From Neobacillus soli NBRC 102451 (GTDB lineage: Bacteria > Bacillota > Bacilli > Bacillales > Cytobacillaceae), in the NCBI RefSeq assembly GCF_001591665.1, contig NZ_BCVI01000033.1, forward strand, positions 103,344-167,343: a DNA stretch of 64,000 nt, read 5' to 3'. Positions 51,129 through 59,833 of the stretch are shown here, piece by piece. Every line of letters starts with the position of its first letter. Position 1 is the stretch's first letter. A program made the translations under genes and the position numbers. Below the pieces are notes generated by a model that was not told where the DNA came from, ran no database searches, and saw only the letters and a program-made list of their open reading frames with translations.

Positions 51129-51296
51129 TTACCAAACGTCAACATCATCGAAATGGTCATCACTGTAAACATCTGCAGCTCTGTTTGCTTCCCACTCGTC
51201 ACGAGTAATTCCGGTGGATATGATTTCATTTTGAACTTCTTCACTATTCCATTCGGCATCGAGCTGATTAGCCCGGTCATTTGGATCTATTACCAT
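51129..51296 (-). CDS. Small acidic protein of unknown function
   Basis: A 55-residue, strongly acidic protein (MVIDPNDRANQLDAEWNSEE at the start, DDHFDDVDVW at the end). ATG 51296 follows an excellent GGAGGTGAG, and a terminator begins 13 bases after the stop. The open frame continues upstream of the ribosome site but without one of its own. I do not recognise the family; a stress or spore-associated small protein is possible. Confidence 0.72.
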   Translation of the reverse strand: MVIDPNDRANQLDAEWNSEEVQNEIISTGITRDEWEANRAADVYSDDHFDDVDVW

Positions 51297-51368
51297 TTTT
51301 CTCACCTCCATTATTAGCATTGCCACTATTTCCGTCACTTTATTAGTATTTAAGAAGAAAAGACAAAA

Positions 51369-51398
51369 TCCGACAATTCTCGGGGCGTGACAGGCACC
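51369..51398. repeat. Dispersed palindromic repeat copy
   Basis: Degenerate arm (TCCGACAATTCTCGGGG) and core CGTGACAGGCACC, followed by an extra partial core (TGGCACCATTC). Confidence 0.8.
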
Positions 51399-51479
51399 AT
51401 TCTGGCACCATTCTATTTAGGTACGGTGGGACATATTCTTTAGTAATTAGAGTGTTTGATGGTAAAGGAGATTGTTATC

Positions 51480-51947
51480 GTGAAAAGGTCTGTTCCTTCT
51501 AAAGGGTTGTTTATTGGAATTTTATTGATTGCTGGCATCCTAACCGTTTTTCTGTTGATGAGGTGGGTTTTCTTTTCGCCCGGTAACGAGGCGAAGGAGG
51601 TGGTTGATGAGTTTTATGGGTACGAAGCTGGGGGTGACTTCTCGAAATCATGGGGGTTATTCCATTCTTCGATGAAAGAAAAGTTCAACAAAGGAAATTA
51701 CATTCAGGACCGGGCTCATGTTTTCATGAATCATTTTGGTGTTGAATCCTTTACCTATACAATCGATAAACCTGAAAACCTAGAAACGTGGAAAATGTCC
51801 AAAACTGGACCGGCCCTAAAGGATGTTTACAAGGTTCTTGTCACGCAAACTTTTAAGGGCAAATACGGAAACTTTGACTTAAAACAGGAGGTCTTTGTTG
51901 CGGAAGAAAAGGGCGAGTGGAGGATTATCTGGGATTATCAGCAATAA
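51480..51947 (+). CDS. Membrane-anchored protein of unknown function (NTF2-like ectodomain)
   Basis: A 155-residue protein with one N-terminal membrane helix ([20 protein letters not shown]) and a small outside domain. Its pattern ([49 protein letters not shown] at the end) resembles NTF2-like/DUF4878 domains. GTG 51480 has AAAGGAG about 9 bases upstream; the frame opens 24 bases earlier. No operon partner. Role unknown. Confidence 0.72.
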   Translation: MKRSVPSKGLFIGILLIAGILTVFLLMRWVFFSPGNEAKEVVDEFYGYEAGGDFSKSWGLFHSSMKEKFNKGNYIQDRAHVFMNHFGVESFTYTIDKPENLETWKMSKTGPALKDVYKVLVTQTFKGKYGNFDLKQEVFVAEEKGEWRIIWDYQQ

Positions 51948-51959
51948 TCCCTTATCAGC

Positions 51960-52105
51960 CACCTCATTTCTGCCTCTTTTTCGCCAAAGGCTTGGGCCAA
52001 TTTGGCAAAGTTTGGTGAGCCCATTTTCACAGCAGAATAGCGGCCATGATAAAAGAGCTCCTGCCACTGGCGAACCATCCCGAGATAGCGACCATTCAAG
52101 ATACC
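51960..52105 (-). pseudogene. Remnant of acetolactate synthase large subunit (ilvB)
   Basis: Read on the minus strand from 52105, the frame encodes GILN then [20 protein letters not shown], then [18 protein letters not shown]. This matches the thiamine-diphosphate-binding C-terminal region of IlvB/AlsS ([13 protein letters not shown] with SPDFVKLAEAYG). Only about 45 codons remain. An in-frame stop lies just upstream, and homology fades near 51960. There is no start, ribosome site or remainder of the gene, so it is a gene fragment left between two unrelated genes. Confidence 0.82.
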
Positions 52106-52195
52106 TCAACAAGAGAATCATGGTAATATTAAATTATAAGTATTCCATAGTCACAACCGTGAAAAGGAAGGAAGCTTCACAAAGGAGGGGTTTTT

Positions 52196-53143
52196 GTGGC
52201 AGCAAAAATGATCGCTATGTTGCTTGCAATTAGTACAATATGGATATCGAGCCAGTTTGGAGTCTCTGCGGCAGCCGACCCGTGTGCAGCTGTAAAGGCT
52301 GACACAAAGGTTAGTTGGGACAAGGCCGAGATAAAGCCCTATCAAATTGCCAGGGCAACCATTTTGAAAAAAGTAACTGTTTTTAAAATGGATGGGAGTA
52401 AGAAAATCACTGTAAGAACTGCAAAAGCAGGAGAGAAATTCCCCATTTACTCGATCCAATCCAATCTGCTAGGGTTAGGAAATGGGTTATACGTTACACA
52501 GGATAAGAACGTGAAACTAGAAAAAGCAAGCAAGAAGCTGCAGCAGTTAGCCATGTGTGTTCGTGACAAAAAATTAGCAACAGCTGCGGGACAGATGATT
52601 GTTGTAAAGGCTTCGACCCGGGATAAAACGAAAGCCACATTACAAAGGTATGAAAAGAAAAAAGGAAAATGGGTGAAAGTATCCTCGCCGATGCAAGCCG
52701 TAATCGGCAAGAAGGGTGTCGGGAAAACAAAAGAAGGTGACAGCCTAACACCAAAAGGAACGTATCCGCTTGGGACGTCATTTGGCTGGGGTACAAAGCC
52801 TGCCGGCATGAAGTACCCTTTTCGTGAAGCCACCAAATACGATTACTGGGTCGACTACGTAAAATCGAAGGACTATAACCAATGGATCCATTATACTGGT
52901 AATCCCCATCACAAATGGAAATCCTTTGAACGGCTGACCCACCCGCTTTATAAATATGCCGTAGTCATTCGCTACAACGAGGAACCGATTATCAGCGGAG
53001 CGGGAAGTGCCATTTTTCTACACATCAAAAATAAAACAACTCGCTACACTTTAGGCTGCACAGCCATATCAGAAAAAGATCTACTTAAAGTCATCAAATG
53101 GCTCAACCCTAAAAGCAAAGCGATTATCAAAATTGAAAGCTGA
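52196..53143 (+). CDS. Secreted L,D-transpeptidase (YkuD family)
   Basis: A 315-residue exported enzyme that makes 3-3 cross-links in, or attaches proteins to, peptidoglycan. A signal peptide (MIAMLLAISTIWISSQFGVS) is followed by a region of about 110 residues with two Cys, then the YkuD domain: MQAVIGKKGVGKTKEGDSLT (usually VSxGKxGxxTPxG), PKGTYPLG, and the catalytic motif IFLHIKNKTTRYTLGCTAIS with His near 275 and Cys near 287. The usual S-x-G-C reads T-L-G-C. GTG 52196 is preceded by AAAGGAGGGG. Single gene with a terminator. Confidence 0.88.
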   Translation: MAAKMIAMLLAISTIWISSQFGVSAAADPCAAVKADTKVSWDKAEIKPYQIARATILKKVTVFKMDGSKKITVRTAKAGEKFPIYSIQSNLLGLGNGLYVTQDKNVKLEKASKKLQQLAMCVRDKKLATAAGQMIVVKASTRDKTKATLQRYEKKKGKWVKVSSPMQAVIGKKGVGKTKEGDSLTPKGTYPLGTSFGWGTKPAGMKYPFREATKYDYWVDYVKSKDYNQWIHYTGNPHHKWKSFERLTHPLYKYAVVIRYNEEPIISGAGSAIFLHIKNKTTRYTLGCTAISEKDLLKVIKWLNPKSKAIIKIES

Positions 53144-53144
53144 T

Positions 53145-53190
53145 GGTGCCTGACACCATTACATGACACCATTACCTGACACCATTACAG
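53145..53190. repeat. Palindromic repeat core extended into 13-bp tandem units
   Basis: Core GGTGCCTGACACC (53145-53157), then three units of the form GACACCATTAC(A/C)(T/G) starting at 53152, 53165 and 53178. Confidence 0.82.
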
Positions 53191-53202
53191 GAAGTTCTTA
53201 TA

Positions 53203-53234
53203 AAAAGGCAGTGAATTTAGATTCACTGCCTTTT
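53203..53234 (+). terminator. Terminator after the L,D-transpeptidase gene
   Basis: AAAAGGCAGTGAAT (53203-53216) pairs perfectly with ATTCACTGCCTTTT (53221-53234); tetraloop TTAG. Confidence 0.9.
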
Positions 53235-53401
53235 GTGCTGACTATTATTAAATAATTCGAGTATTACCTTTTTTTACATGCAACTAGGTCTATTAACCTG
53301 CGAATTTTGTAGAACTTTTATAGTTCTTATTTACTACGAAAATTTGTATAATAGAATTGATTTTTAAATTATTAGATGAGTTGATAGAAGGAGGAGCACA
53401 A

Positions 53402-56400
53402 TTGGAAAGATTATTTTTACAATTACTAGGAATTTTTAGAAGAGGGGGAATGAGCTCGAAGCAATTAAAAAAGGGAAGTTTTAAAGTACTAATATCGCTG
53501 CTAGTGCTGCAGTTATTTATCGGTAATTTTGATTTTTCAAAGGCAGCAGCTGCCAGCCAGCCGAAAATTAGCAGGACGTCAGCATCCTCGTCAGTAAACT
53601 TGGCGATTACTGTTTCCAAGAAACAATTTCCAAAGACCTCAAAGAAGGCCGTACTGACAAATAAGGAAGATAACAATAATATTTATATTTCTTCTCTTTA
53701 TAGTAATAAACTTAAAGCCCCACTTTTGCTAACAGAAAAGAAAGGCTTAAATTCATCTGTCAAAAAGGAATTACAGAGATTAAAGGTTAAAGAGATTACG
53801 ATTATTGCCAATAAGAAACAGATTGATACGAATGTCGAAAAGGACCTTAAGAAACTGAAAATTAAAGTGAAGAAAATTAACGGAAAAGATGTCACAGATA
53901 CATCCATTCAAGTTGCAAAACAAATGAAGCCATCGAAGGGCATCATTTATTTAGTATCTAGCAAGAAAATGGATTACAGTGCCTCTGTTCCGGCGATTGC
54001 TATGAGCAAAAATGCCGCAATTATTGTGGTCGACCCGAAAAAATTGAATGGAACGGCGATTAAATACATAAATCAGTATCAGCAAAAAGTTCAAATTCAT
54101 TCCTTGGGTGTATCGAAAACGGTCCTAAAACAAATGAAAAATGTCGTTACCATTACTGGAAAAGACGTATACAACTTATCTAGTAATCTCGTCAAAATGA
54201 ATGGGCAGACCGGCAAGAATCTTTATCTAGTTGCCAAAAACAATTATCCCTATGCAGCACTTATTTCTTCGCTAGCTGTAAAGGAAAAGGCTTCCGTTGT
54301 GATTGCTCCTAATTCATTAACAACGGATGTAAAATCGTTAATTTTAGCAAAAAAGGTTAATGATGTTAAGGTTTTTGCAGATAAAAAGTATTTAAGTGAT
54401 AAAACTGTTCGTGATTATTATAGTGCCATTACGTACCAAAAGAAGCTGCCCGCGAAAGCAGGTGTGGCTGAAATGAACGACAAAGTTAAGGTTTTATCAA
54501 AAACACAAACAAATAGTTTACTTTCTTCTATTAAAACGCAGCAGGAAGTAACAAACGGGACGGTGAAATTACGTGTCTCAACGATTGATCCAAAGGTGAT
54601 GATAAAGGACTCCATCATTGCCTTGGATCCAACAAAGGATAACCCAATGGGCGGATTCCTCAAGGTAAATGAGGTGAAAAAGGCGGGAAGCCAGTATGAT
54701 GTGACGGTTTCTCAGCCAACGCTGGATGAGGTTTTTCAAGATTTAAAGCTTTCCGTTGATGAGGAGGTTGATGCCTCTAAGATTGTTGCCGCCAATCTAG
54801 AACCGGGAGTAACCATCGATAATTCGGCGCCGGGTAATTCAACTAGTTTTCAAAAACAAGGGCAGACGAAAGCAAAGGATTTAACGTTAAAAGTCAATAT
54901 GGATTTATTGAAGTATACAAAGGATTATGAAATATTAAAAGGAAAAGGCAAGGCAAATGCGAATCTAAGTGCCTCCGGAAAAATTAGCATTAAGGACATT
55001 AAACTTACTACAGATGTTGAAAAAGTTGCCAGTATCCCAGTGAAAATGCAATTTAATGTAAAATACAAAACGGAGACGAACTTAAATTTCACTGCAAAAG
55101 GTAAAATGGATTGGAAATTTAAGGATCAAGGGCTGGGGGAATTTAAAGGTAGTTTAGGGGAAATAGAAGGGGTAAATGTTACCGATGGAAGGCTGCCGTT
55201 AGGAAGCGTTACCTTTATCGTTACACCTACTGCTATTGTCCCTAAATCAGGCGTGGGGGCAAGCGGCTATGTGCAATGCCCTGTTGGTGTAACCATTTTC
55301 TTGGTGATGACGGCTTCTGGAAATATTGAGGCGGAAATAACCTACGATTACGTTAAAAAGACAGAGTTTGACCAAGGTGTATCACTAAGTATTAAAAATC
55401 CAAAACCAAAATTTTCTAAAGGGCCAAAAGACGGGATTACCGCACAAACTGAAACCCTTTCTGCCAAAGGAAAGCTTCATGGTGAAGTAGGCTTTGGTAT
55501 CGATGCGGCCTTGAATATCGGCGGGATCATGCCTCTGGTCCTCCGAGCGGATGGAAAAGGTGTCTTAGATGTTAGCGGTAGTCTAACTCTTAAAAATGAT
55601 CTGCTGAAAAAAGATATGCAATTAGAGGGCTGCTACGACATGAAGTTTGCCCCTGTTACACAGATTAAGGTTCTTGCACGCTTAAAGTGGGAATCATGGC
55701 TGCTCCCGAATGGGAACATCAATAAAGAACTTGTTATTTCTGATAAAAAATGGTTTGAAACGAAAAAATCCGCCTGCTATTTGAGTAACGGTGTGGAAGG
55801 GTATGTTACCGATGCGGCTGCCAATCTGCCCATTGAAAATGCAGTGATTGAGGCAGTTGACAAGGATCAACCGGGAGCAAAATACAAGGCAAAATCAGAC
55901 AAAGAGGGCAAATATACGTTATTACTGCCTGTTGGCACCTATAATATCTCCTATGCGGTTTCAGGATATAAAACGGTCGTTCTCAATGATGTGAAAATTG
56001 AAAATAAACAAATTACCTACAATCCAAAGCTTGAAATTATTAAAAGTGATTTATATAACAAGACAGGAACTGTCGGCGGTGTAATTACTGATGCACAAAC
56101 GGGCCGCGCTGTTTCAAACGCAAGTATTACCATTTATCAAGGTTTAAATGTTTCCTCCGGTCAGAAGATAAAGACGCTTACCACTGATGGGGATGGAAAT
56201 TATCTATTAGTACTGCCAACAGGCCATTACACTGCCGTTATCGAAAAAGCTGGTTATATCAAGAACACGATTACACTAGTAAGTTTGCCAAATATTGAAA
56301 AACTAAATTATAACGGAACAATTACAGCTAACTTAAGCCCGGATGAGATTCGTATTGTGCTGACATGGGGGCAGGTTCCAAGTGATTTGGATTCACATCT

Positions 56401-56797
56401 AGCAGCGCCTTATGAAGATAAGAATGGGTCATATGAAATTTACTACGGGCGTAAAACCCATTATTATAATGGTGAGCTAATGACGAAACTGGATGTCGAT
56501 GACACGGATTCAGAGGGACCTGAGACGGTAACTATTCTTAAACAAGTTCCTGGAACCTACACGTATTCCGTTGTTGATTATACAAATCTTGACCGCGATG
56601 ACAGTAATGAACTATCCAATTCATCGGCTAAAGTACAGGTGTATATGGGTTCAGGATCTTCCCCTGTCAAAACTTTTTACGTACCTAGTAATAAAATAGG
56701 TAACAAGTGGAATGTATTTAAATTGGATGGGAAAACGATTACGCCAATTAACACAATTGTGAATGATAGTGATGAAGATAATGTGGATTACGATTAA
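53402..56797 (+). CDS. Large secreted protein with CWB2-like N-terminus and DUF2135/YfaP-like C-terminus
   Basis: A 1131-residue exported protein. A hydrophobic signal segment near residues 25-45 ends in AAAAS. About residues 60-350 look like cell-wall-binding repeat 2 units (LLLTEKKGLNSSVKKELQRL; VKEITIIANKKQIDTNVEKD; KVQIHSLG...). The middle (350-790) is beta-rich and unassigned. Two carboxypeptidase-regulatory-like domains follow (AAANLPIENAVIEAV-type DAAANLPIENAVIEAVDKDQ; DAQTGRAVSNASITIYQ). The C-terminus, from about 980, has IRIVLTWGQVPSDLDSHLAAP as in DUF2135/YfaP proteins. TTG 53402 has AAGGAGGA upstream. TATAAT at 53347-53352 may be its -10. Likely a wall-bound surface protein; function unknown. 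Confidence 0.78.
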   Translation: MERLFLQLLGIFRRGGMSSKQLKKGSFKVLISLLVLQLFIGNFDFSKAAAASQPKISRTSASSSVNLAITVSKKQFPKTSKKAVLTNKEDNNNIYISSLYSNKLKAPLLLTEKKGLNSSVKKELQRLKVKEITIIANKKQIDTNVEKDLKKLKIKVKKINGKDVTDTSIQVAKQMKPSKGIIYLVSSKKMDYSASVPAIAMSKNAAIIVVDPKKLNGTAIKYINQYQQKVQIHSLGVSKTVLKQMKNVVTITGKDVYNLSSNLVKMNGQTGKNLYLVAKNNYPYAALISSLAVKEKASVVIAPNSLTTDVKSLILAKKVNDVKVFADKKYLSDKTVRDYYSAITYQKKLPAKAGVAEMNDKVKVLSKTQTNSLLSSIKTQQEVTNGTVKLRVSTIDPKVMIKDSIIALDPTKDNPMGGFLKVNEVKKAGSQYDVTVSQPTLDEVFQDLKLSVDEEVDASKIVAANLEPGVTIDNSAPGNSTSFQKQGQTKAKDLTLKVNMDLLKYTKDYEILKGKGKANANLSASGKISIKDIKLTTDVEKVASIPVKMQFNVKYKTETNLNFTAKGKMDWKFKDQGLGEFKGSLGEIEGVNVTDGRLPLGSVTFIVTPTAIVPKSGVGASGYVQCPVGVTIFLVMTASGNIEAEITYDYVKKTEFDQGVSLSIKNPKPKFSKGPKDGITAQTETLSAKGKLHGEVGFGIDAALNIGGIMPLVLRADGKGVLDVSGSLTLKNDLLKKDMQLEGCYDMKFAPVTQIKVLARLKWESWLLPNGNINKELVISDKKWFETKKSACYLSNGVEGYVTDAAANLPIENAVIEAVDKDQPGAKYKAKSDKEGKYTLLLPVGTYNISYAVSGYKTVVLNDVKIENKQITYNPKLEIIKSDLYNKTGTVGGVITDAQTGRAVSNASITIYQGLNVSSGQKIKTLTTDGDGNYLLVLPTGHYTAVIEKAGYIKNTITLVSLPNIEKLNYNGTITANLSPDEIRIVLTWGQVPSDLDSHLAAPYEDKNGSYEIYYGRKTHYYNGELMTKLDVDDTDSEGPETVTILKQVPGTYTYSVVDYTNLDRDDSNELSNSSAKVQVYMGSGSSPVKTFYVPSNKIGNKWNVFKLDGKTITPINTIVNDSDEDNVDYD

Positions 56798-56831
56798 TGC
56801 CTGAATTTCTGTAGAGTTTCAGCGTTTGGTT

Positions 56832-56844
56832 GGTGTCAGGCACC
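56832..56844. repeat. Dispersed palindromic repeat core
   Basis: GGTGTCAGGCACC, core only, without a clear arm. Confidence 0.7.
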
Positions 56845-56870
56845 CTCTGGTTTTTTGGGAAAAAGGCCGG

Positions 56871-56908
56871 GTTCACGAAAATGTGAGCCCGGCCTTTTTT
56901 ATAAGATA
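56871..56908. terminator. Bidirectional terminator between convergent genes
   Basis: Perfect 16-bp stem (56871-56886 with 56893-56908), T-rich on both sides of the two strands. It ends the large secreted protein gene and, from the other side, the amidase at 56926. Confidence 0.9.
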
Positions 56909-56925
56909 GTGAGATGATCAAAACT

Positions 56926-58488
56926 TTATTTTGTGGAATGGATCATTTGTCCATAGAGATTCAAAATGGATTGCCCATAGGTTTTGCCTGGAACAGCCCA
57001 TTTTCCGTTTAAAGCAGTCCATGTTGGGGCGGACCCTCTGTCTACAAGGTGAAAGCGGGGGTCAACCAATGGATATTGACCCGGTAATGCCTTCGGGGTA
57101 GCGTACGCGTACAAGTGTTGAAGCTGTGTAAGAACACCTTCTTCTTGTGTATCAAAGCTTGCCCCGCGAACATCAGGTCCGGTTGCTCCTATCCCTGAAT
57201 AGTTATTTTGTCCAGGTTTTACGACGCCGGTAAACCGAAAATAGTCTGTTTCGTGAATGGCTTGTGCAAAGGCGACGTCTCCTCTAATCCCATAATACTC
57301 TCCGAGTGTTTGATAAAATTTACCTAATTCGGGCGCGTTAGGATTGACCTTTTTCACAAACTGATTCATCTGTTCTGAGGATAGAAAGGTTGGACCTAAA
57401 ATAGAAAATTGACTAGGGTCTGCGATGATTGGGGGATTCTTTTTATCACTAGTTGGGCTGTTGTTCTTATCAGTATTCTTATCATCGGGAGCTCCGTTAT
57501 TCGGGCTCTTATTTGTGTTTTCGCTTGGGCTTTTGTCTTTGGTGTCCGTTTTATTGACCTGTGGGCTTTCTTTCTGATTCGTGTTTGTGCTGCTATTTTT
57601 TGTGTCTGTTTTGGCAGGTTTTGAGTTATCTTTTTCAATGATAATAAAAGAATCCTTGAATCCAGCCTTTTTTACTTCGGCTAACCGTTGTTCCGCTTTA
57701 TCCTCGCTTGAAAAAGAGGCAATCTTAACACGGTACCAAGTATTTCCGGAGATTTTGGCGGTTACAATTGACGATTTGATCCCTTTTTTGCTGAGCTCCG
57801 CTACTTGTTGAGTGGCACTTTCTTTTTCCTTATTTGAACTGGCGTAAACGGTATAAATCATTTTGGAATTCGACGTGTTCGGGCTATTTGGTTTGACCGG
57901 GGCAGTCGGTTTGCTTGGTGTGACTGGTGTACTTGCCTTTTTCTTCAGATTAAAGGCCTTTGCTACCCCGTTCGCATGGCCTTGGGCTACTTTTTGGCGC
58001 CAGGCAGGATCCTTCATCAACTTGGCATCACTGGCATTACTGATAAAACCGTTTTCCGATAACATGGCCGGCATGGAAGACTCCCTTAGAACATGAAAGT
58101 TAGCCTTTTTCTTTCCGCGGTCCTTCAGCTGATTCAATTTTATTACTTCAGCATGGATGATATCTTGATATTTAGCCGATGCACTAGAATTTGATAAGCC
58201 ATTATAAATATAATCCTCGTACCCTTGGGCAGAACTTTCAGCCGAATTGATGTGAATGGCCAGAAAAAAGTCGGCGCCCCAAGCGTTGGCTTCACTTGTC
58301 CGCTGACCTAAGCTTTTGGTAGTATCACTTGTTCGGCTCATCTTAACATCAATATTTTCATAATCATTGAGCAAGATCTTTCGTATTTGTTGTGCGATAT
58401 CTAAGGTAACATCCTTTTCGTTCAGCCCATTTCCTGGGGCACCGCTGTCTTGTCCGCCATGACCGGCATCTAAATAAAGTTTCATCAT
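56926..58488 (-). CDS. CwlC-like amidase with SPOR and glucosaminidase-type domains
   Basis: A 520-residue cell-wall hydrolase. Amidase_3 (residues 1-180: LYLDAGHGGQDSGAPGNGL, SRTSDTTKSLGQRTSEAN, FLAIHINSAES, MLSENGFISN, with zinc His/Glu in place) cuts the bond between N-acetylmuramic acid and L-Ala. A SPOR domain (about 210-290) follows, then an N/K/S/T-rich linker, then a glucosaminidase-like domain (GIRGDVAFAQAIHETDYFRF; NNYSGIGATG). There is no signal peptide, as in CwlC, the mother-cell lysis amidase of Bacillus sporulation. ATG 58488 follows GGAGGAAG. It is a paralogue of the gene at 58928. Confidence 0.9.
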   Translation of the reverse strand: MMKLYLDAGHGGQDSGAPGNGLNEKDVTLDIAQQIRKILLNDYENIDVKMSRTSDTTKSLGQRTSEANAWGADFFLAIHINSAESSAQGYEDYIYNGLSNSSASAKYQDIIHAEVIKLNQLKDRGKKKANFHVLRESSMPAMLSENGFISNASDAKLMKDPAWRQKVAQGHANGVAKAFNLKKKASTPVTPSKPTAPVKPNSPNTSNSKMIYTVYASSNKEKESATQQVAELSKKGIKSSIVTAKISGNTWYRVKIASFSSEDKAEQRLAEVKKAGFKDSFIIIEKDNSKPAKTDTKNSSTNTNQKESPQVNKTDTKDKSPSENTNKSPNNGAPDDKNTDKNNSPTSDKKNPPIIADPSQFSILGPTFLSSEQMNQFVKKVNPNAPELGKFYQTLGEYYGIRGDVAFAQAIHETDYFRFTGVVKPGQNNYSGIGATGPDVRGASFDTQEEGVLTQLQHLYAYATPKALPGQYPLVDPRFHLVDRGSAPTWTALNGKWAVPGKTYGQSILNLYGQMIHSTK

Positions 58489-58927
58489 ACTTCCTCCATT
58501 TCTTTAAAAGTGATTTTCCATTACATAATATGGTATGGGAAAGCAGAGTAAATCGTTCGAGTTCCGAATCTTACGTCCTTACCGGCATCCATTCGAATGC
58601 GGATTCCAGCGTTTGGTATCACAGTTTGCTGTCAGCCGCCATGGTGAAAACATCCGCTCCAACCATTTACCCTGCCTCCCATACAAAACCTCCACCATCT
58701 ATATAAGAGAAATCCACCAAAAAGGACAGGGCCAGGAAAAAAACAAAATGTCCGCCGTGGGTGGACATTTGTACATTAGTGGTGCCTGACACCATTAACA
58801 TCACTGACACCATTAACATCACTGACAACATTGATATCACTGACACCATTGATATCACTGACACCATTGATATCACTGACACCATTGATATCACTGAAAC
58901 CATTGAAATCACGATTGGGGTTTGGTT
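58489..58927. other. 439-bp intergenic region between two amidase genes
   Basis: No convincing gene. It contains the leader of the 56926-58488 gene, about 200 bp of unremarkable sequence, a palindromic repeat core (58781-58793) and seven 18-bp tandem units (58788-58913) that end 15 bp from the stop codon of the next amidase. Short open frames over the units on both strands are a by-product of the repeat length. Confidence 0.7.
58788..58913. repeat. Seven-copy 18-bp minisatellite
   Basis: Units start at 58788 and every 18 bases to 58896; the main form is GACACCATTGATATCACT. Early units read AACATC in place of GATATC; the last is degraded. The first unit overlaps the palindromic core GGTGCCTGACACC (58781-58793). 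Confidence 0.95.
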
Positions 58928-59752
58928 TTATTCGGCGATTAGGAAGGCGTCGTTGATTCCTGCTTTTTTGAGGTCGTTGATTAGGTTGTCGGCGTTGTCG
59001 CGGTTGGAAAAGGCTCCTGCTTGGACTCGGTACCAAGTTTCGCCGGAGATGTTTGTGGTGTGAACGAATGATTCGAAGCCTTTTGTGTGCAGGAGGGCTA
59101 CTCGTTCGTCGGCATGATCTTTTGATTTGAATGAGCCGCCGATAACCTTGTAAAGTGTTCCAGGGGCCGGGCTTGGGGAAGGACTTGGTGCGGGTATATT
59201 ATCTTTCCGTTTGAGGTTAAAGGCTTTCGCAATTCCGTTTACGTGGCCTTCAGCTACTTTTTGGAGCCACGAGGCCTGTTTCAGCAGCCCGGCATCATGT
59301 GTGTTATCAATAAAGCCATTTTCCGATAACATGGCCGGCATGGAAGACTCCCTTAACACATGAAAATTAGCCTTTTTCTTTCCTCTGTTTTTCAACTGAT
59401 TCACTTTGATGACTTCGGCATGGATGATATCCCGATATTTTGCTGTTTTTGAAGAGTCCGATAAGCTACTATGAATATAATCCTCGTAGCCTTGGGCAAT
59501 ACGACTGTCGGAATTAATGTGAATCGCCATAAAAAAATCTGCCCCCCAGGCATTGGCCTCGCTCGTCCGCTCTCCTAAGCTTTTGGTGGTATCACCCGTG
59601 CGGCTCATTTTTATGACAATCCCTTCATACTCATCCTGCAAAATTTTTCTGATCTTCAACGAAATATCTAATGTAAGATCCTTTTCATCCAGTCCATTAC
59701 CTTGGGCGCCGGGGTCTTGTCCACCATGACCAGGGTCTAAATAAAGTTTCAT
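58928..59752 (-). CDS. CwlC-like N-acetylmuramoyl-L-alanine amidase with SPOR domain
   Basis: A 274-residue paralogue of the neighbouring amidase without the glucosaminidase part: amidase_3 (LYLDPGHGGQDPGAQGNGLD, SRTGDTTKSLGERTSEAN, FMAIHINSDSRI, MLSENGFIDN) and a C-terminal SPOR domain (YKVIGGSFKSKDHADERVAL; WYRVQAGAFSNRDNADNLIN). Architecture and length are those of CwlC (about 255 residues), which lyses the mother cell late in sporulation; there is no signal peptide. ATG 59752 is preceded by GGAGGAGATGG. The two genes probably arose by tandem duplication. Confidence 0.92.
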   Translation of the reverse strand: MKLYLDPGHGGQDPGAQGNGLDEKDLTLDISLKIRKILQDEYEGIVIKMSRTGDTTKSLGERTSEANAWGADFFMAIHINSDSRIAQGYEDYIHSSLSDSSKTAKYRDIIHAEVIKVNQLKNRGKKKANFHVLRESSMPAMLSENGFIDNTHDAGLLKQASWLQKVAEGHVNGIAKAFNLKRKDNIPAPSPSPSPAPGTLYKVIGGSFKSKDHADERVALLHTKGFESFVHTTNISGETWYRVQAGAFSNRDNADNLINDLKKAGINDAFLIAE

Positions 59753-59833
59753 TCCATCTCCTCCATTTCCTTATATGTATATGCAATTGAAGCAAGTCCG
59801 ATTTTGTTCGGGTGTTTGTCACGATATTTTCAA

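Noticed and set aside
51895..52233. 112-codon plus-strand frame across the gap after 51947
   Set aside because: It overlaps two genes and reads the wrong strand and frame of the ilvB remnant, whose minus-strand frame gives a clear family match.
58489..58530. Sporulation sigma promoter of the 56926-58488 amidase
   Set aside because: A CATATTA word fits a sigma-F/G -10 region, but no matching -35 element lies at the right distance.
58788..58913. CRISPR array or repeat-rich protein gene at the 18-bp array
   Set aside because: Contiguous units without spacers; the open frames exist because 18 is a multiple of three, and they lack ribosome sites.
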